Below, one piece after another: positions 1-9,193 of a stretch of DNA of 64,000 nt. This DNA is from Magnetospirillum sp. ME-1. Lineage in GTDB: Bacteria > Pseudomonadota > Alphaproteobacteria > Rhodospirillales > Magnetospirillaceae. The number at the start of each line of letters is the position of its first letter. The first letter of the stretch is position 1. The position numbers and the translations under genes were made by a program. Below the pieces are notes generated by a model. That model was not told the origin of the DNA and ran no database searches. It saw only the letters and a list, made by a program, of their open reading frames with translations. The DNA lies in the NCBI RefSeq assembly GCF_002105535.1, contig NZ_CP015848.1, forward strand, positions 3,514,926-3,578,925, given 5' to 3'.

Positions 1-1
1 C

Positions 2-1393
2 ATCGCCACGCCATCGTTTGCCGCCCTGGACGGCGACGGTTGGCTGTCCCGGGCCTTGAAGCGCCTGGGCTTCGACGGCGATGCCGAGGAGACGGAGCTG
101 CTGCTGGCCCCCAAGCCGCCGCTGACCACCCTGGTGGCGTTCGGGCTGGGCAAGGGGCGCAGGCTGAAGGCAAAGCGCCTGCGCCGCATCGGCGCCTGCC
201 TGCTGGACGAACTGGACGAAAGCCGCGCCCGGTCGGCCACCGTCCTGCTCGACCTTCCCCCCGATCAGGTGGCCGAACTGGCCTACGGGCTGCGGCTCAA
301 ATCCTATCGCCCTCTGTCCAAGTACCGCACCAAGTACGATCCCGACGACGAGGACGACATTCCGCCGGTGCTGGAGCACGTGGCGGTCTGCTGCGCCCAG
401 CCCGACGAGGCCGAACGGCTGTTCGCGTCCCACGAGGCGGTGGCCAGGGGGGTGTTCCTGGCCCGCGACCTCACCGACGAGCCGGGCAATGCGCTGGGAC
501 CCGACGAATTCGCCGGGCGGGCCCGCCTGCTGGGCAGCCTGGGCGTAGAGGTCACCGTGCTGGACGAGGACGCGATCGCCCGGCAGGGACTCAACCTGCT
601 GGCGGGCGTGGGGCAGGGCAGCAAGCGGCCGCCGCGCCTGGTACTGCTGCGCTGGAAGGGGGCGGAGGGACGGCCGCTGGTGCTGGTGGGCAAGGGCATC
701 ACCTTCGATACCGGCGGCATCACCATCAAGGACGCCGAGGACATGGAGCTGATGAAGGCCGACATGGCCGGGGCGGCGGCGGTCATGGGTGCGCTGTGCG
801 CCGTGGCCGGGCGCAAAGCCCGCGCCCATGTGTGCGGCGTGCTGGCCCTGGCCGAGAACATGCCCTCGGGCTCCGCCCAGCGCCCCGGCGACGTGGTCAA
901 ATCCTTTTCGGGCCGGACGGTGGAGGTGATCGACACCGACGCGGAAGGCCGCCTGGTGCTGGCCGACGCCCTGGCCTGGGCGGCGGAACGCCTGAAGCCC
1001 GCCGCCATGGTGGACATCGCCACGCTCACCGGCACCACCGAGGAATTGCTCGACGCCGAGTATGCCGGCCTCTACTGCAACGACGACGGACTGGCCCAGC
1101 GTCTGCTGCGGTACGCCAAGGCGGAGGAGGAACCGCTGTGGCGGCTGCCGCTGACCAAGGCCTGCGACGAGGACCTGAAGTCGGACATCGCCGATCTCAA
1201 GCACTGCGCCTGGGGTGACGTGCCCGACAACGACGACGCGGCCCGCTTCCTCGAGCATTTCGTGCCCGAAAGGCTGCCCTGGGCCCATATCGACATGGCC
1301 GGGCGCGAATTCGCCGACGAGGACGACCCGCTGTGCCCTGAGACGGCGACGGGGTATGGGGTCAGGCTGTTCGACGCCCTAGCGGGAGGCTGA
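2..1393 (+). CDS. pepA: Leucyl aminopeptidase family M17 (5' end outside window)
   Basis: Cytosolic di-metal aminopeptidase that removes N-terminal residues from peptides. The frame is open from base 2, so the true start lies upstream and the N-terminal domain is incomplete. The M17 catalytic signatures are clear: a GKGITFDTGG block (usual form FDSGG) carrying the metal-binding Lys and Asp, then a DTDAEGRLVLADAL block (usual form NTDAEGRL) carrying the second Asp/Glu metal ligands and the catalytic Arg. The Ser-to-Thr and Asn-to-Asp changes are conservative. The C-terminus (HIDMAGREF and YGVRLFDAL) matches the end of the family. Its last 15 bases overlap the end of the convergent glycosyltransferase gene. 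Family call is sure; substrate preference is unknown. Confidence 0.93.
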   Translation: MATPSFAALDGDGWLSRALKRLGFDGDAEETELLLAPKPPLTTLVAFGLGKGRRLKAKRLRRIGACLLDELDESRARSATVLLDLPPDQVAELAYGLRLKSYRPLSKYRTKYDPDDEDDIPPVLEHVAVCCAQPDEAERLFASHEAVARGVFLARDLTDEPGNALGPDEFAGRARLLGSLGVEVTVLDEDAIARQGLNLLAGVGQGSKRPPRLVLLRWKGAEGRPLVLVGKGITFDTGGITIKDAEDMELMKADMAGAAAVMGALCAVAGRKARAHVCGVLALAENMPSGSAQRPGDVVKSFSGRTVEVIDTDAEGRLVLADALAWAAERLKPAAMVDIATLTGTTEELLDAEYAGLYCNDDGLAQRLLRYAKAEEEPLWRLPLTKACDEDLKSDIADLKHCAWGDVPDNDDAARFLEHFVPERLPWAHIDMAGREFADEDDPLCPETATGYGVRLFDALAGG

Positions 1394-2320
1394 GCGCGGC
1401 TTGGGCGCCGACTGGACGTCGTGGGCGATGGCCTGGAGCAGCAGCTGGAAGCCCAGGATGGTGGGCATGGCGGCCAGCATGACGGTGCCGGCGGTGCGCG
1501 GCACGCCCGAGGCCACCGAGGCGATCCACTGCGCCGTCCCTTCCACCATCCCGAAGACCAGCAGCGGCATGCCGATCAGCAGGTAGAGCGAGGCGATGGT
1601 GAAGTCGCTGATGAAATAGCGGAACAGCAGGCGCTTCAGGAATCCGCGCAGCAGCAGCGGCGGGAAGTCGCGCAGCACCTTGGCCACCGACAGCGACGAG
1701 ACCTCGTCGCCATAGCGCGCCGGCATGGGCACGTCCTCCACCGGCAACCCGGCCATGCCCAGCTGGATCAGCATGTCGCTTTCGAAGAAATAGCGCTCGG
1801 CCAGCCGGCCCAGGTCCAGCTCCTCCAGGGCGCGGCGGTGAATGGCGGTGTAGCCGTTGCTGGGGTCCATCACCCCCCATTGGCCCGACGCCGCCTTGAC
1901 CAGGAACGACAGGCCCGAATTACCGATCAGGCGGACCGGCGGCATGGCTTTCAGTTCCGGCAGATGGCGGAAGCGGTTGCCCTTGGTGTAGTCCACCCGG
2001 CCCGATTCCAGGGGCTCGATCAGCCGCGGCAGCTCGGCCGGGTCCATCTGGCCGTCGCCGTCCATCTTGACGCAGATGTCCGCGCCCAGCTCCAGCGCCC
2101 GGCGATAGCCGGTGACCACCGCGCCGCCCACGCCCTTGTTGACGGCATGGCGGATCACCTCGACCCGCGGATCGGTCGTCTTGGCCGCCACGTCGCCCGA
2201 GCCCTCGGGGCAGCAATCATCAACCACCAGGATGTGGTGGATGGACTGGGGAATGCCGGCCAGCACCGCCTCGATATGGCGGGTCACCTTGTAGCAGGGG
2301 ATAATCACGGCGATCTTCAT
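1379..2320 (-). CDS. Glycosyltransferase family 2, dolichol-phosphate-mannose-synthase-like, membrane anchored
   Basis: Inverting GT-A glycosyltransferase of 313 aa that probably moves a sugar from a nucleotide donor to a lipid carrier or glycan. It opens with the GT2 pattern AVIIPCYKV, followed by VVDDCCPEGS and a DGDGQMDP block, the DXD-type metal/nucleotide site. A GNRF block and a DPSNGYTAI block follow, as in polyprenyl-phosphate glycosyltransferases. Two hydrophobic segments near residues 235-300 should anchor it in the inner membrane. It is convergent with the aminopeptidase gene and divergent from holC across 57 bp. No polysaccharide genes are adjacent, so the acceptor cannot be inferred. 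Confidence 0.88.
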   Translation of the reverse strand: MKIAVIIPCYKVTRHIEAVLAGIPQSIHHILVVDDCCPEGSGDVAAKTTDPRVEVIRHAVNKGVGGAVVTGYRRALELGADICVKMDGDGQMDPAELPRLIEPLESGRVDYTKGNRFRHLPELKAMPPVRLIGNSGLSFLVKAASGQWGVMDPSNGYTAIHRRALEELDLGRLAERYFFESDMLIQLGMAGLPVEDVPMPARYGDEVSSLSVAKVLRDFPPLLLRGFLKRLLFRYFISDFTIASLYLLIGMPLLVFGMVEGTAQWIASVASGVPRTAGTVMLAAMPTILGFQLLLQAIAHDVQSAPKPRSASR

Positions 2321-2377
2321 GGGCAGGGATTATACCTCCGCCTCGCCGGAACGCCATTCCCATGGTAAACCTGGGGC

Positions 2378-2833
2378 ATGACCCAGATCGGCTTCTACCA
2401 CCTGACGCGCCTGCCGCTGGAGCAGGCATTGCCCAAGCTGCTGGACAAGGCGCTGGCCGCCGGCTTCCGCGCCGTGGTTCTGGCCGGCTCGCCCGAGCGG
2501 GTGGAGGCATTGAACGACCGGCTGTGGACCTTCGAGCCGGATTCGTGGCTGCCCCACGGCTCGGCCAGGGACGGCGAGGCCGCCATGCAGCCCATCTGGC
2601 TGACCCATGTGGACGAGAATCCCAATGGCGCCACCATCCTGGTGATGTGCGACGGCGCGGCGTCGGAGAAGGTGGGGGGCTTCCAGCGCGGCCTCGACCT
2701 GTTCGACGGCAACGACCCGGATGCGGTCGAGAAGGCGCGGGAACGCTGGAAGCGCTGGAAGGCCGAGGGCCACGAACTGGTCTATTACCAGCAGACCGAA
2801 CGCGGCGGCTGGGAGGAAAAGGCGCGGGGGTGA
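2378..2833 (+). CDS. holC: DNA polymerase III subunit chi
   Basis: Chi subunit of the DNA polymerase III clamp-loader complex; in the family it contacts single-strand binding protein and helps hand off primers. At 151 aa it has the usual length. The N-terminal GFYHLTRLPLEQALPKLLDK, the LWTFEPDSWLPHG block and the FDGNDPDAVEKARERWKRWK block are typical of alphaproteobacterial HolC. It starts at ATG 2378, preceded by the short divergent gap with the glycosyltransferase. It ends 4 bp from the end of the convergent small gene at 2838. No psi subunit gene is nearby, as is usual. Confidence 0.93.
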   Translation: MTQIGFYHLTRLPLEQALPKLLDKALAAGFRAVVLAGSPERVEALNDRLWTFEPDSWLPHGSARDGEAAMQPIWLTHVDENPNGATILVMCDGAASEKVGGFQRGLDLFDGNDPDAVEKARERWKRWKAEGHELVYYQQTERGGWEEKARG

Positions 2834-2837
2834 GGCG

Positions 2838-3044
2838 CTACTCGTAGCGCTTGATGTCCAGCTCTTCCGGTGAACTGGCCACCAGTTGCAGGGCCACGGT
2901 GCCGTTGCCGGTGCGGATCAGCAGTTCAAGAAACCAGGTGCCGTCCTCCAGTTCCATGGGCTGGGCGGCGCCGATATAGCTCACCCCTTCCACGTCCATG
3001 CTGAGGCTGTGGTTGTCATTGAACGAAATGGCCGCGACCTTCAT
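2838..3044 (-). CDS. Small conserved hypothetical protein, 68 aa
   Basis: Small soluble protein of unknown function beginning MKVAAISFNDNHSLSMDVEG. The start at ATG 3044 is chosen because a strong Shine-Dalgarno (GAAGGAG) sits about 8 bases upstream; the longer open frame upstream has no such signal and overlaps the kinase region. The protein alternates hydrophobic and polar residues (SYIGAAQPMELEDGTWFLELLI and TVALQLVASS in two stretches), suggesting a compact beta-rich fold. There is no signal peptide, Cys pair or membrane segment. It lies 55 bp downstream of the sensor kinase on the same strand and may be co-transcribed. I do not recognise a family. Confidence 0.7.
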   Translation of the reverse strand: MKVAAISFNDNHSLSMDVEGVSYIGAAQPMELEDGTWFLELLIRTGNGTVALQLVASSPEELDIKRYE

Positions 3045-3099
3045 GGTCGAACACTCCTTCTGGACGCCGGCTCGAGAGTCTCGCAATTGGCCGGCGGCG

Positions 3100-5526
3100 T
3101 CAATGTGCCGGTTGGCTGGGTTTGTCCTGAAGGGCGGCCGGCAGGGCGACCAGGAAGGTGCAGCCCCGCCCGGGCTCGGATTCCACCCAGATCCGGCCAT
3201 GGTGGCTGGTGACGATCTTGCGGCAAATGGCCAGCCCGATGCCGGTACCTTCGTACTCGCCCTCGCCGTGCAGGCGCTGGAACATGCCGAAGATGCGCTC
3301 GAAGTGGTCGGGATCGATGCCCATGCCGTTATCCGTCACCGAGATGATCCATTCCTCCCCATTCCGGCGGGCGCCGATGCGGATTTCCGGCTTGCGGTCG
3401 GGGTGGCGGTACTTCACCGCGTTGCCGATCAGGTTCTGGAACAGCCGGACCAGTTCGCTGGGAATGCCGGGAAGGGTGGGAAGCGGAAGCTCGACCGTAA
3501 CCTCGGCCTCCTCGTTGCCGTCGTCCAGGCCGAGATTGGCGCGGGACGCGGCGACGATCTCGGTCAGGTCGACGGGAATCATGGTCTCCTCGCCACGCCC
3601 CACCCGTGAATATTCCAGCAGGCCCTTGATCAGGGCATCCATGCGCTTCACCCCCGAGACGGCATAGCCGATGAACTCGCGGGTGCTGTCATCCAGGCGC
3701 TCGCCCAGGTGGCGTTCCAGCAAGGTGACGTAGGAGCTGACCATGCGCAGCGGCTGGCGCAGATCGTGGCTGGCGACATAGGCGAACTGCTCCAGTTCGG
3801 CGTTGGACCGGGCCAGTTCGGCGGTCTTGGCCTGAAGCTCCGCCTCGAAGCGGTTGCGGTCCGAGACGTCCACGATGAAGCTGCTGAGATAGATTCGCCC
3901 GCCCACGTGCAGCGGCGAGGAATAGACTTCCACGTCGCGGATCTCGCCCGATGACAGGCGGTGGTGGAAGCGCAGGAACTTGCGTCCCTCGTGCTCGACG
4001 GCCGCCATCTCCCGCTGGATGTCCTCGGGCGACGCGGTGTTGATGTCGCCGATGCGCATCCGCTTCAGCACCTCGATGGGATAGCCGTAGAACAGGGCCG
4101 CCGAATCGTTGGCATCGTTGATGGCCCCGGTCTTGGGGTCGATCAGCAGCTTGATGGCCGGGTTGCGGTGGAAGCTTTGGCTGTAGAGCTCCTCACGCTC
4201 CGAGATGGCCTGCTGCGCCCGGTGGGAATCGGTGACGTCGCGGCCCACCGTCTGATAGCCCGTCAGATTGCCCAAGGTGTCGTACAGCGCCGTGGTCCGC
4301 CATTCGATCCAGCGTTCCTGGCCATCGGGGCGCACCACCCGGCGGTGGTCCTCGCGATAGGGCTGGTCATGGTTCAGGGCTTGCAGGCAGGACAGGATGA
4401 AGGGGTGTTCCTCCTGGGCGAGGAAGTCGATCCACCTCGTTCCGATCAACTGGTCGGGGTCCTTGCCGTAGAAGCGGGCATAGGCCCGGTTGACGGTCTG
4501 CAGCGTGGTGTCGGGGGTATAGCGGTGAATCAGGTCGTCCTGGTCGTTGACCAGGATGCGGTAGCTCTCCTCGCTGGTCTTGAGGGCAGCCTCGGCGGCC
4601 AGCCGCTCGCGCTCGCGCCGTTCCAGTTGAATCGCCGTGCGCAGCGCCAGCAGGGAGAACAGCAGGCCGCCGCCCGCCAAGATCATGGTGTTCTGGGTCC
4701 AGCGCCGCAGGGCCGCCGTGGTGGTGATGCCCACCGACACCACGATGGGCTGGTGATCCAGCACCTGATAGGACGCCAGGCGGTCCAGACCGTCGAAGGC
4801 GCTGGGCGCGATGAAGGTGCCCGATCGCGCCTTGGGCAGGTGTTGGGTGAACAAGGGGCCGGAACGGATCGAGGCCCCCACGTGGCTGCCGGGGTCGGGC
4901 AGGCGGGCGAGCACGTCGCCGTTGAGATTGGCGATCACCGCCCGGTCCACGTCGCCGGCCATCACGCCGCCCAGCGCCTCGGAAAAGAATTCGGGGTTCA
5001 GAGCCGCCGCCGCCAGCCCGGCGAAGGTTCCCAGCGGGCTGATGATCGGCCGCGCCACCACCAGCCCCGACTTGCCGGTGACCGGGCTGACGGCCGGTGG
5101 CGCGATGATCAGGCCGGGACGGAGCGGCCCCGATGCCGCCGCCTCGAAATAAGGACGGCGCGACAGGTCCATGCCCATCATGGATTGCAGCGTCGCCGCC
5201 TTGACCCGCCCGTCCGCGCCGATGATGAAGGTGTTGCGCACCTCGGGCATGCCGGCGCTGCGATAGCGCATCAGGGTCAGCAATTCCGCGGGGGACGCCT
5301 TGTTCTGGGATTGGCCGGCGATGTCGTGCAGCATCAGGTCCAGGCCGCGCAGCGACCCCGACAGGCGCTCGGCCACCACGCGGGTCAGGGCCTCGGTCAG
5401 GCGCGCGCTGTCGGCCAGGCTGTCGTTGCGGTCCCGCCACGCCACCAGTATGCCGCTGCTCCAGATGAACAGCAGCACCGCCACCGTATAGGCCAACGGC
5501 CGATATGGCCTCGCAACGACGTTCAG
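3100..5526 (-). CDS. Membrane sensor histidine kinase: Cache-like sensor, two PAS domains, HisKA, HATPase
   Basis: Inner-membrane sensor kinase of about 808 aa. A TM helix (LAYTVAVLLFIWSSGILVAW) is followed by a periplasmic dCache/PDC-like region with RRPYFEAA and SGLVVARPI patterns. A second TM helix (around LAGGGLLFSLLALR), two PAS domains, a short coiled coil, the H-box ASHDLRQPLRMV and an HATPase (N-box NLIGNAVKY, then TDNGMGID and GTGIGLAICRK) complete it. The start is unclear. A good SD (AAGGGGG) precedes a CTG codon at 5526 and the basic pre-TM residues RPYRP; the first conventional alternative is TTG at 5496. ATG 5718 would lie inside the upstream bacterioferritin gene. No response regulator is adjacent, so the output is unknown. 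Confidence 0.85.
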   Translation of the reverse strand: MNVVARPYRPLAYTVAVLLFIWSSGILVAWRDRNDSLADSARLTEALTRVVAERLSGSLRGLDLMLHDIAGQSQNKASPAELLTLMRYRSAGMPEVRNTFIIGADGRVKAATLQSMMGMDLSRRPYFEAAASGPLRPGLIIAPPAVSPVTGKSGLVVARPIISPLGTFAGLAAAALNPEFFSEALGGVMAGDVDRAVIANLNGDVLARLPDPGSHVGASIRSGPLFTQHLPKARSGTFIAPSAFDGLDRLASYQVLDHQPIVVSVGITTTAALRRWTQNTMILAGGGLLFSLLALRTAIQLERRERERLAAEAALKTSEESYRILVNDQDDLIHRYTPDTTLQTVNRAYARFYGKDPDQLIGTRWIDFLAQEEHPFILSCLQALNHDQPYREDHRRVVRPDGQERWIEWRTTALYDTLGNLTGYQTVGRDVTDSHRAQQAISEREELYSQSFHRNPAIKLLIDPKTGAINDANDSAALFYGYPIEVLKRMRIGDINTASPEDIQREMAAVEHEGRKFLRFHHRLSSGEIRDVEVYSSPLHVGGRIYLSSFIVDVSDRNRFEAELQAKTAELARSNAELEQFAYVASHDLRQPLRMVSSYVTLLERHLGERLDDSTREFIGYAVSGVKRMDALIKGLLEYSRVGRGEETMIPVDLTEIVAASRANLGLDDGNEEAEVTVELPLPTLPGIPSELVRLFQNLIGNAVKYRHPDRKPEIRIGARRNGEEWIISVTDNGMGIDPDHFERIFGMFQRLHGEGEYEGTGIGLAICRKIVTSHHGRIWVESEPGRGCTFLVALPAALQDKPSQPAH

Positions 5527-5555
5527 CCCATCCCCCTTTACGTCTTTCTCCCGGC

Positions 5556-6526
<971 letters not shown>

Positions 6527-6666
6527 CGGCCGTCTCCTGATACGGAATTGACCTTATGCCAGCCTAGCATCCCGTCAGGGGAAGGCAAGCGGGCACTCGG
6601 ATAAATCCATCACTTGGTGACGGCCTGGGCTTTGATCCAGTCCTTGGCCGCTTGAGCGGCCGGGCT

Positions 6667-7563
6667 TTATTCCACCATCTCGTCGTCGGTATAGCCCTGG
6701 GCGTAAAGCAGATTGACCAGATCGCCGTGATCGACGCGGACGCGGGCCTCGGCGGCCACCACCGGCTTGGCGTGGAAGGCGACGCCCAGGCCGGCGGCGC
6801 GCAGCATGTCCAGATCGTTGGCGCCGTCGCCCACCGCCACGGCCAGTTCCGGGGTGATGCCCAACTCGGCCGAGACGGCGTTGAGCGTCGCCAGCTTGGC
6901 CTCGCGGCCGATGATGGTGTCGCCCACCTGACCGGTCAGCCGGCCATTCTCGACGATCAGCTCGTTGGCGATGTCGCGGTCGAAGCCGCAGGATTCGCGG
7001 ACCTTGGACGTGAAGAACTTGAAGCCGCCCGACACCAAGACCGCATAGGCCCCGTGTTTGGTCATGGTGCGCACCAGCTTGTGGGCGCCCGGCGTGAACT
7101 CGATCAGGTCCCAGGTCTTCTGCAGGCACTCTTCCGGCAGGTCCTTCAGCAGGCCGACCCGTTCGCGCAGCGCGGCCTCGAAGCCGATCTCGCCGTTCAT
7201 GGCGCGCGCCGTGATCCGCGCGATATGGTCCTTGAGGCCGGCGAAATCGGCCAGTTCGTCCAGGGTCTCGCCGGTGACCATGGTGGAATCCATGTCGGCG
7301 ACCAGCAGCTTCTTGCGGCGCCCCTCGGCCTTCTGGGCGACCACGTCGATGTTCCAGCCTTCCAGGATGCGGGCGGCCACCTGATCGGCCTCGCGCGGGT
7401 CCAGCTCGGAGAAGTCCAGGTCGCAGGCGTGTTCCGGGCTCAGCCAGCGGGCATGCCCCACCTCGGCGCCCAGCGCGCGGAGCGCGCCGCGCACCTCGAA
7501 CACCAGCGAGGAATCGAGTCCCTCTCCGCCATGTCCGGCGATCAGGGTCAGAACATTGATCAT
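6667..7563 (-). CDS. serB: Phosphoserine phosphatase
   Basis: HAD-superfamily phosphatase of 298 aa for the last step of L-serine synthesis (O-phosphoserine to serine plus phosphate). An N-terminal ACT-like region of about 85 residues precedes the HAD core. The nucleophile motif DMDST (VADMDSTMVTGET), motif II VLVSGGF, a conserved Lys (REAKLATL) and motif III VGDGANDLDML are all intact. The start at ATG 7563 (MINVLTLIAGHGG) is chosen because the longer frame upstream runs into a repeat sequence and lacks family similarity. After the TAA stop the frame stays open for 18 codons (see findings). The next gene upstream is divergent, with a family A repeat between them. Confidence 0.93.
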   Translation of the reverse strand: MINVLTLIAGHGGEGLDSSLVFEVRGALRALGAEVGHARWLSPEHACDLDFSELDPREADQVAARILEGWNIDVVAQKAEGRRKKLLVADMDSTMVTGETLDELADFAGLKDHIARITARAMNGEIGFEAALRERVGLLKDLPEECLQKTWDLIEFTPGAHKLVRTMTKHGAYAVLVSGGFKFFTSKVRESCGFDRDIANELIVENGRLTGQVGDTIIGREAKLATLNAVSAELGITPELAVAVGDGANDLDMLRAAGLGVAFHAKPVVAAEARVRVDHGDLVNLLYAQGYTDDEMVE

Positions 7564-7587
7564 GGCGGGTCCTTGGGGGGAGAGAAG

Positions 7588-7605
7588 AAAAACGGTCCCG
7601 TTTAC
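7588..7605. promoter_or_regulatory. Palindrome upstream of serB
   Basis: Inverted repeat AAACGG-TC-CCGTTT about 27 bases upstream of the serB start, immediately followed by a second partly palindromic stretch around CTGCAG. It could be an operator or part of the serB leader. Seen in sequence only; no regulator can be assigned. Confidence 0.3.
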
Positions 7606-7686
7606 TGCACTGCAGCACGGATTGGCAAGCACGAAGCCCTTGGCGGCATCCTTCCCTGGGGATAAACCTGTAGGGCCGCTTTCTCT

Positions 7687-7793
7687 TGTCATCCCGAGAG
7701 AGCAACGCGACCGAGGGATCCCGTCCTGGACGGACCGAGCCGCCCCGGCACCATTGCGCCAGGCGGAGATCCCTCGCCTACGCTCGGGATGAC
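7687..7793. repeat. Dispersed palindromic repeat, family A copy 1
   Basis: Roughly 107-bp element with terminal inverted repeats starting TGTCATCCCGAG and ending CTCGGGATGAC. Its left subterminal part is the GCAACGCGACC type and its right part is the GCCTACGCTC type. A TCCTGG ... CCAGGCGGAGAT frame surrounds a variable core. It lies in the divergent gap between serB and the DUF1015 gene. It encodes no convincing protein; open frames through it are artefacts. Confidence 0.85.
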
Positions 7794-7816
7794 GCCATGG
7801 TTTCAGGAGGCCCCAA

Positions 7817-9064
7817 GTGTCCGTGCCGCTGCTCCGCCCCTTCCCCGGCCTGCGCCCCACGCCCGAGACCGCGCCCCAGGTGGCGGCGCCGCCCTACGAC
7901 GTGCTGTCGTCGGACGAGGCCCGCGAGATGGCGGCGGGCAAGCCGCTCTCCTTCCTGCACGTCTCCAAGCCCGAGATCGACCTTCCGCCCGGCACCGACG
8001 TCTATTCCCCCGCCGTCTACGCCAAGGCGGCCGAGAGCCTGCGCTCCATGGTGGGCTCGGGCGTGCTGGTCCGGGACGCCAAGCCCTGCTTCTACGTCTA
8101 TCGCATCCGGATGGGCAGCCACGTGCAGACCGGCATCGTCGGCGGCGGCTCGGTGGCGGCCTATGATTCCAACCGCATCCGCAAGCACGAATTCACCCGC
8201 CCCGACAAGGAGGACGACCGCGTCCGCCAGATCGATGCCTGCGACGCCCAGACCGGCCCGGTGCTGCTGGCCCATCGCGACACGCCGGAGATCAATGCCG
8301 CCGTCAATGCGGTGACCTCGGGCGCTCCGGCCTATTCGGTCACCGCCGCCGACGGCATCGAGCACACCGTGTGGGTGATGGACGACGAGGCCCAGATCAA
8401 GGCGGTGACCAAGTCCTTCGATGCCATGAAGGCGGTCTACATCGCCGACGGCCACCACCGTTCGGCCGCCGCGTCGCGCGTCGCCATGGTGCGGCGCGAG
8501 AGGAAGTGCTGCGCCTCGGGCGAGGAGGCCTATGAAAGCTTCCTGGTGGTGACCTTCCCCATCCATGAGATGAAGATCTTCGACTACAACCGGGTGGTCA
8601 CCGACCTGGGCGGCCTGTCGCCCGAAGCCTTCCTGAAGGCGCTGGAGGCCGAGTTCACGGTGGAGCCGGCCTCGGAGCAGGCCCGCCCCGCCCATGCCCG
8701 CCAGTTCGGCCTGTATCTCAAGGGCCGGTGGTACCGGCTGGGCTTGAAGAATCCGCCGCCCGCCGATCCGGTGGCCCGCCTCGACGTCAGCCTGCTGTCC
8801 GACCGGCTGCTGGGGCCGGTGCTGGGCATCACCGACCTCAGGAAGGACAAGCGCATCGACTTCGTCGGCGGCAAGCGCGGCCTGGGCGAGTTGGAGCGCC
8901 GGGTGGATTCGGGCGAGATGGCCGCCGCCTTCGCCCTGTTCCCGACGCAGATGGAGGATCTGGTGGCCGTCGCCGATTCCAATCAGGTGATGCCGCCCAA
9001 ATCCACCTGGTTCGAGCCCAAGCTGGCCGACGGGCTGGTCAGTTACCCGCTGGATTGGCGATGA
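7817..9064 (+). CDS. DUF1015 family protein
   Basis: Cytosolic protein of 415 aa in the DUF1015 family, whose biochemical role is not established. Family hallmarks are visible: an opening RPFPGLRP block, then APPYDVLSSDEAREMA, the YVYR block, HEFTRPDKEDDRV, and a central YIADGHHRSAAA motif with a conserved Asp-Gly-His-His. It starts at GTG 7817, with a perfect AGGAGG 8 bases upstream. It sits alone between a family A repeat and, directly after its stop codon, a family B repeat. In many bacteria members lie near serine-synthesis genes, which agrees with the divergent serB; that link is an inference. Confidence 0.9.
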   Translation: MSVPLLRPFPGLRPTPETAPQVAAPPYDVLSSDEAREMAAGKPLSFLHVSKPEIDLPPGTDVYSPAVYAKAAESLRSMVGSGVLVRDAKPCFYVYRIRMGSHVQTGIVGGGSVAAYDSNRIRKHEFTRPDKEDDRVRQIDACDAQTGPVLLAHRDTPEINAAVNAVTSGAPAYSVTAADGIEHTVWVMDDEAQIKAVTKSFDAMKAVYIADGHHRSAAASRVAMVRRERKCCASGEEAYESFLVVTFPIHEMKIFDYNRVVTDLGGLSPEAFLKALEAEFTVEPASEQARPAHARQFGLYLKGRWYRLGLKNPPPADPVARLDVSLLSDRLLGPVLGITDLRKDKRIDFVGGKRGLGELERRVDSGEMAAAFALFPTQMEDLVAVADSNQVMPPKSTWFEPKLADGLVSYPLDWR

Positions 9065-9067
9065 TAT

Positions 9068-9183
9068 CGGGCTATCGCCCAAACCCATCCGGGGCGGATG
9101 CCCCGGACCCCCTTTTCGTATTTATAAATCAAAGGGAGGTTTGGAGGCATCGCCTCCAGCCGGGGAGCGGGGCGGGAGCCCCG
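9068..9183. repeat. Dispersed structured repeat, family B copy 1
   Basis: Element of about 116 bp beginning directly after the DUF1015 stop codon. It shows four successive hairpins: CGGGCTATCGCCC, then CCGGGGC/GCCCCGG, then GGAGGCATCGCCTCC, then CCGGGG.../...CCCCG. The same order of hairpins with compensatory changes occurs at 51850-51957. It may act as a bidirectional terminator between the convergent DUF1015 and MFS genes. Confidence 0.8.
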
Positions 9184-9193
9184 CATGCGCAAT

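Noticed and set aside
9068-9183. Possible small protein or IS remnant in the family B repeat
   Set aside because: No transposase similarity; hairpin conservation with changing bases fits a non-coding structured element.
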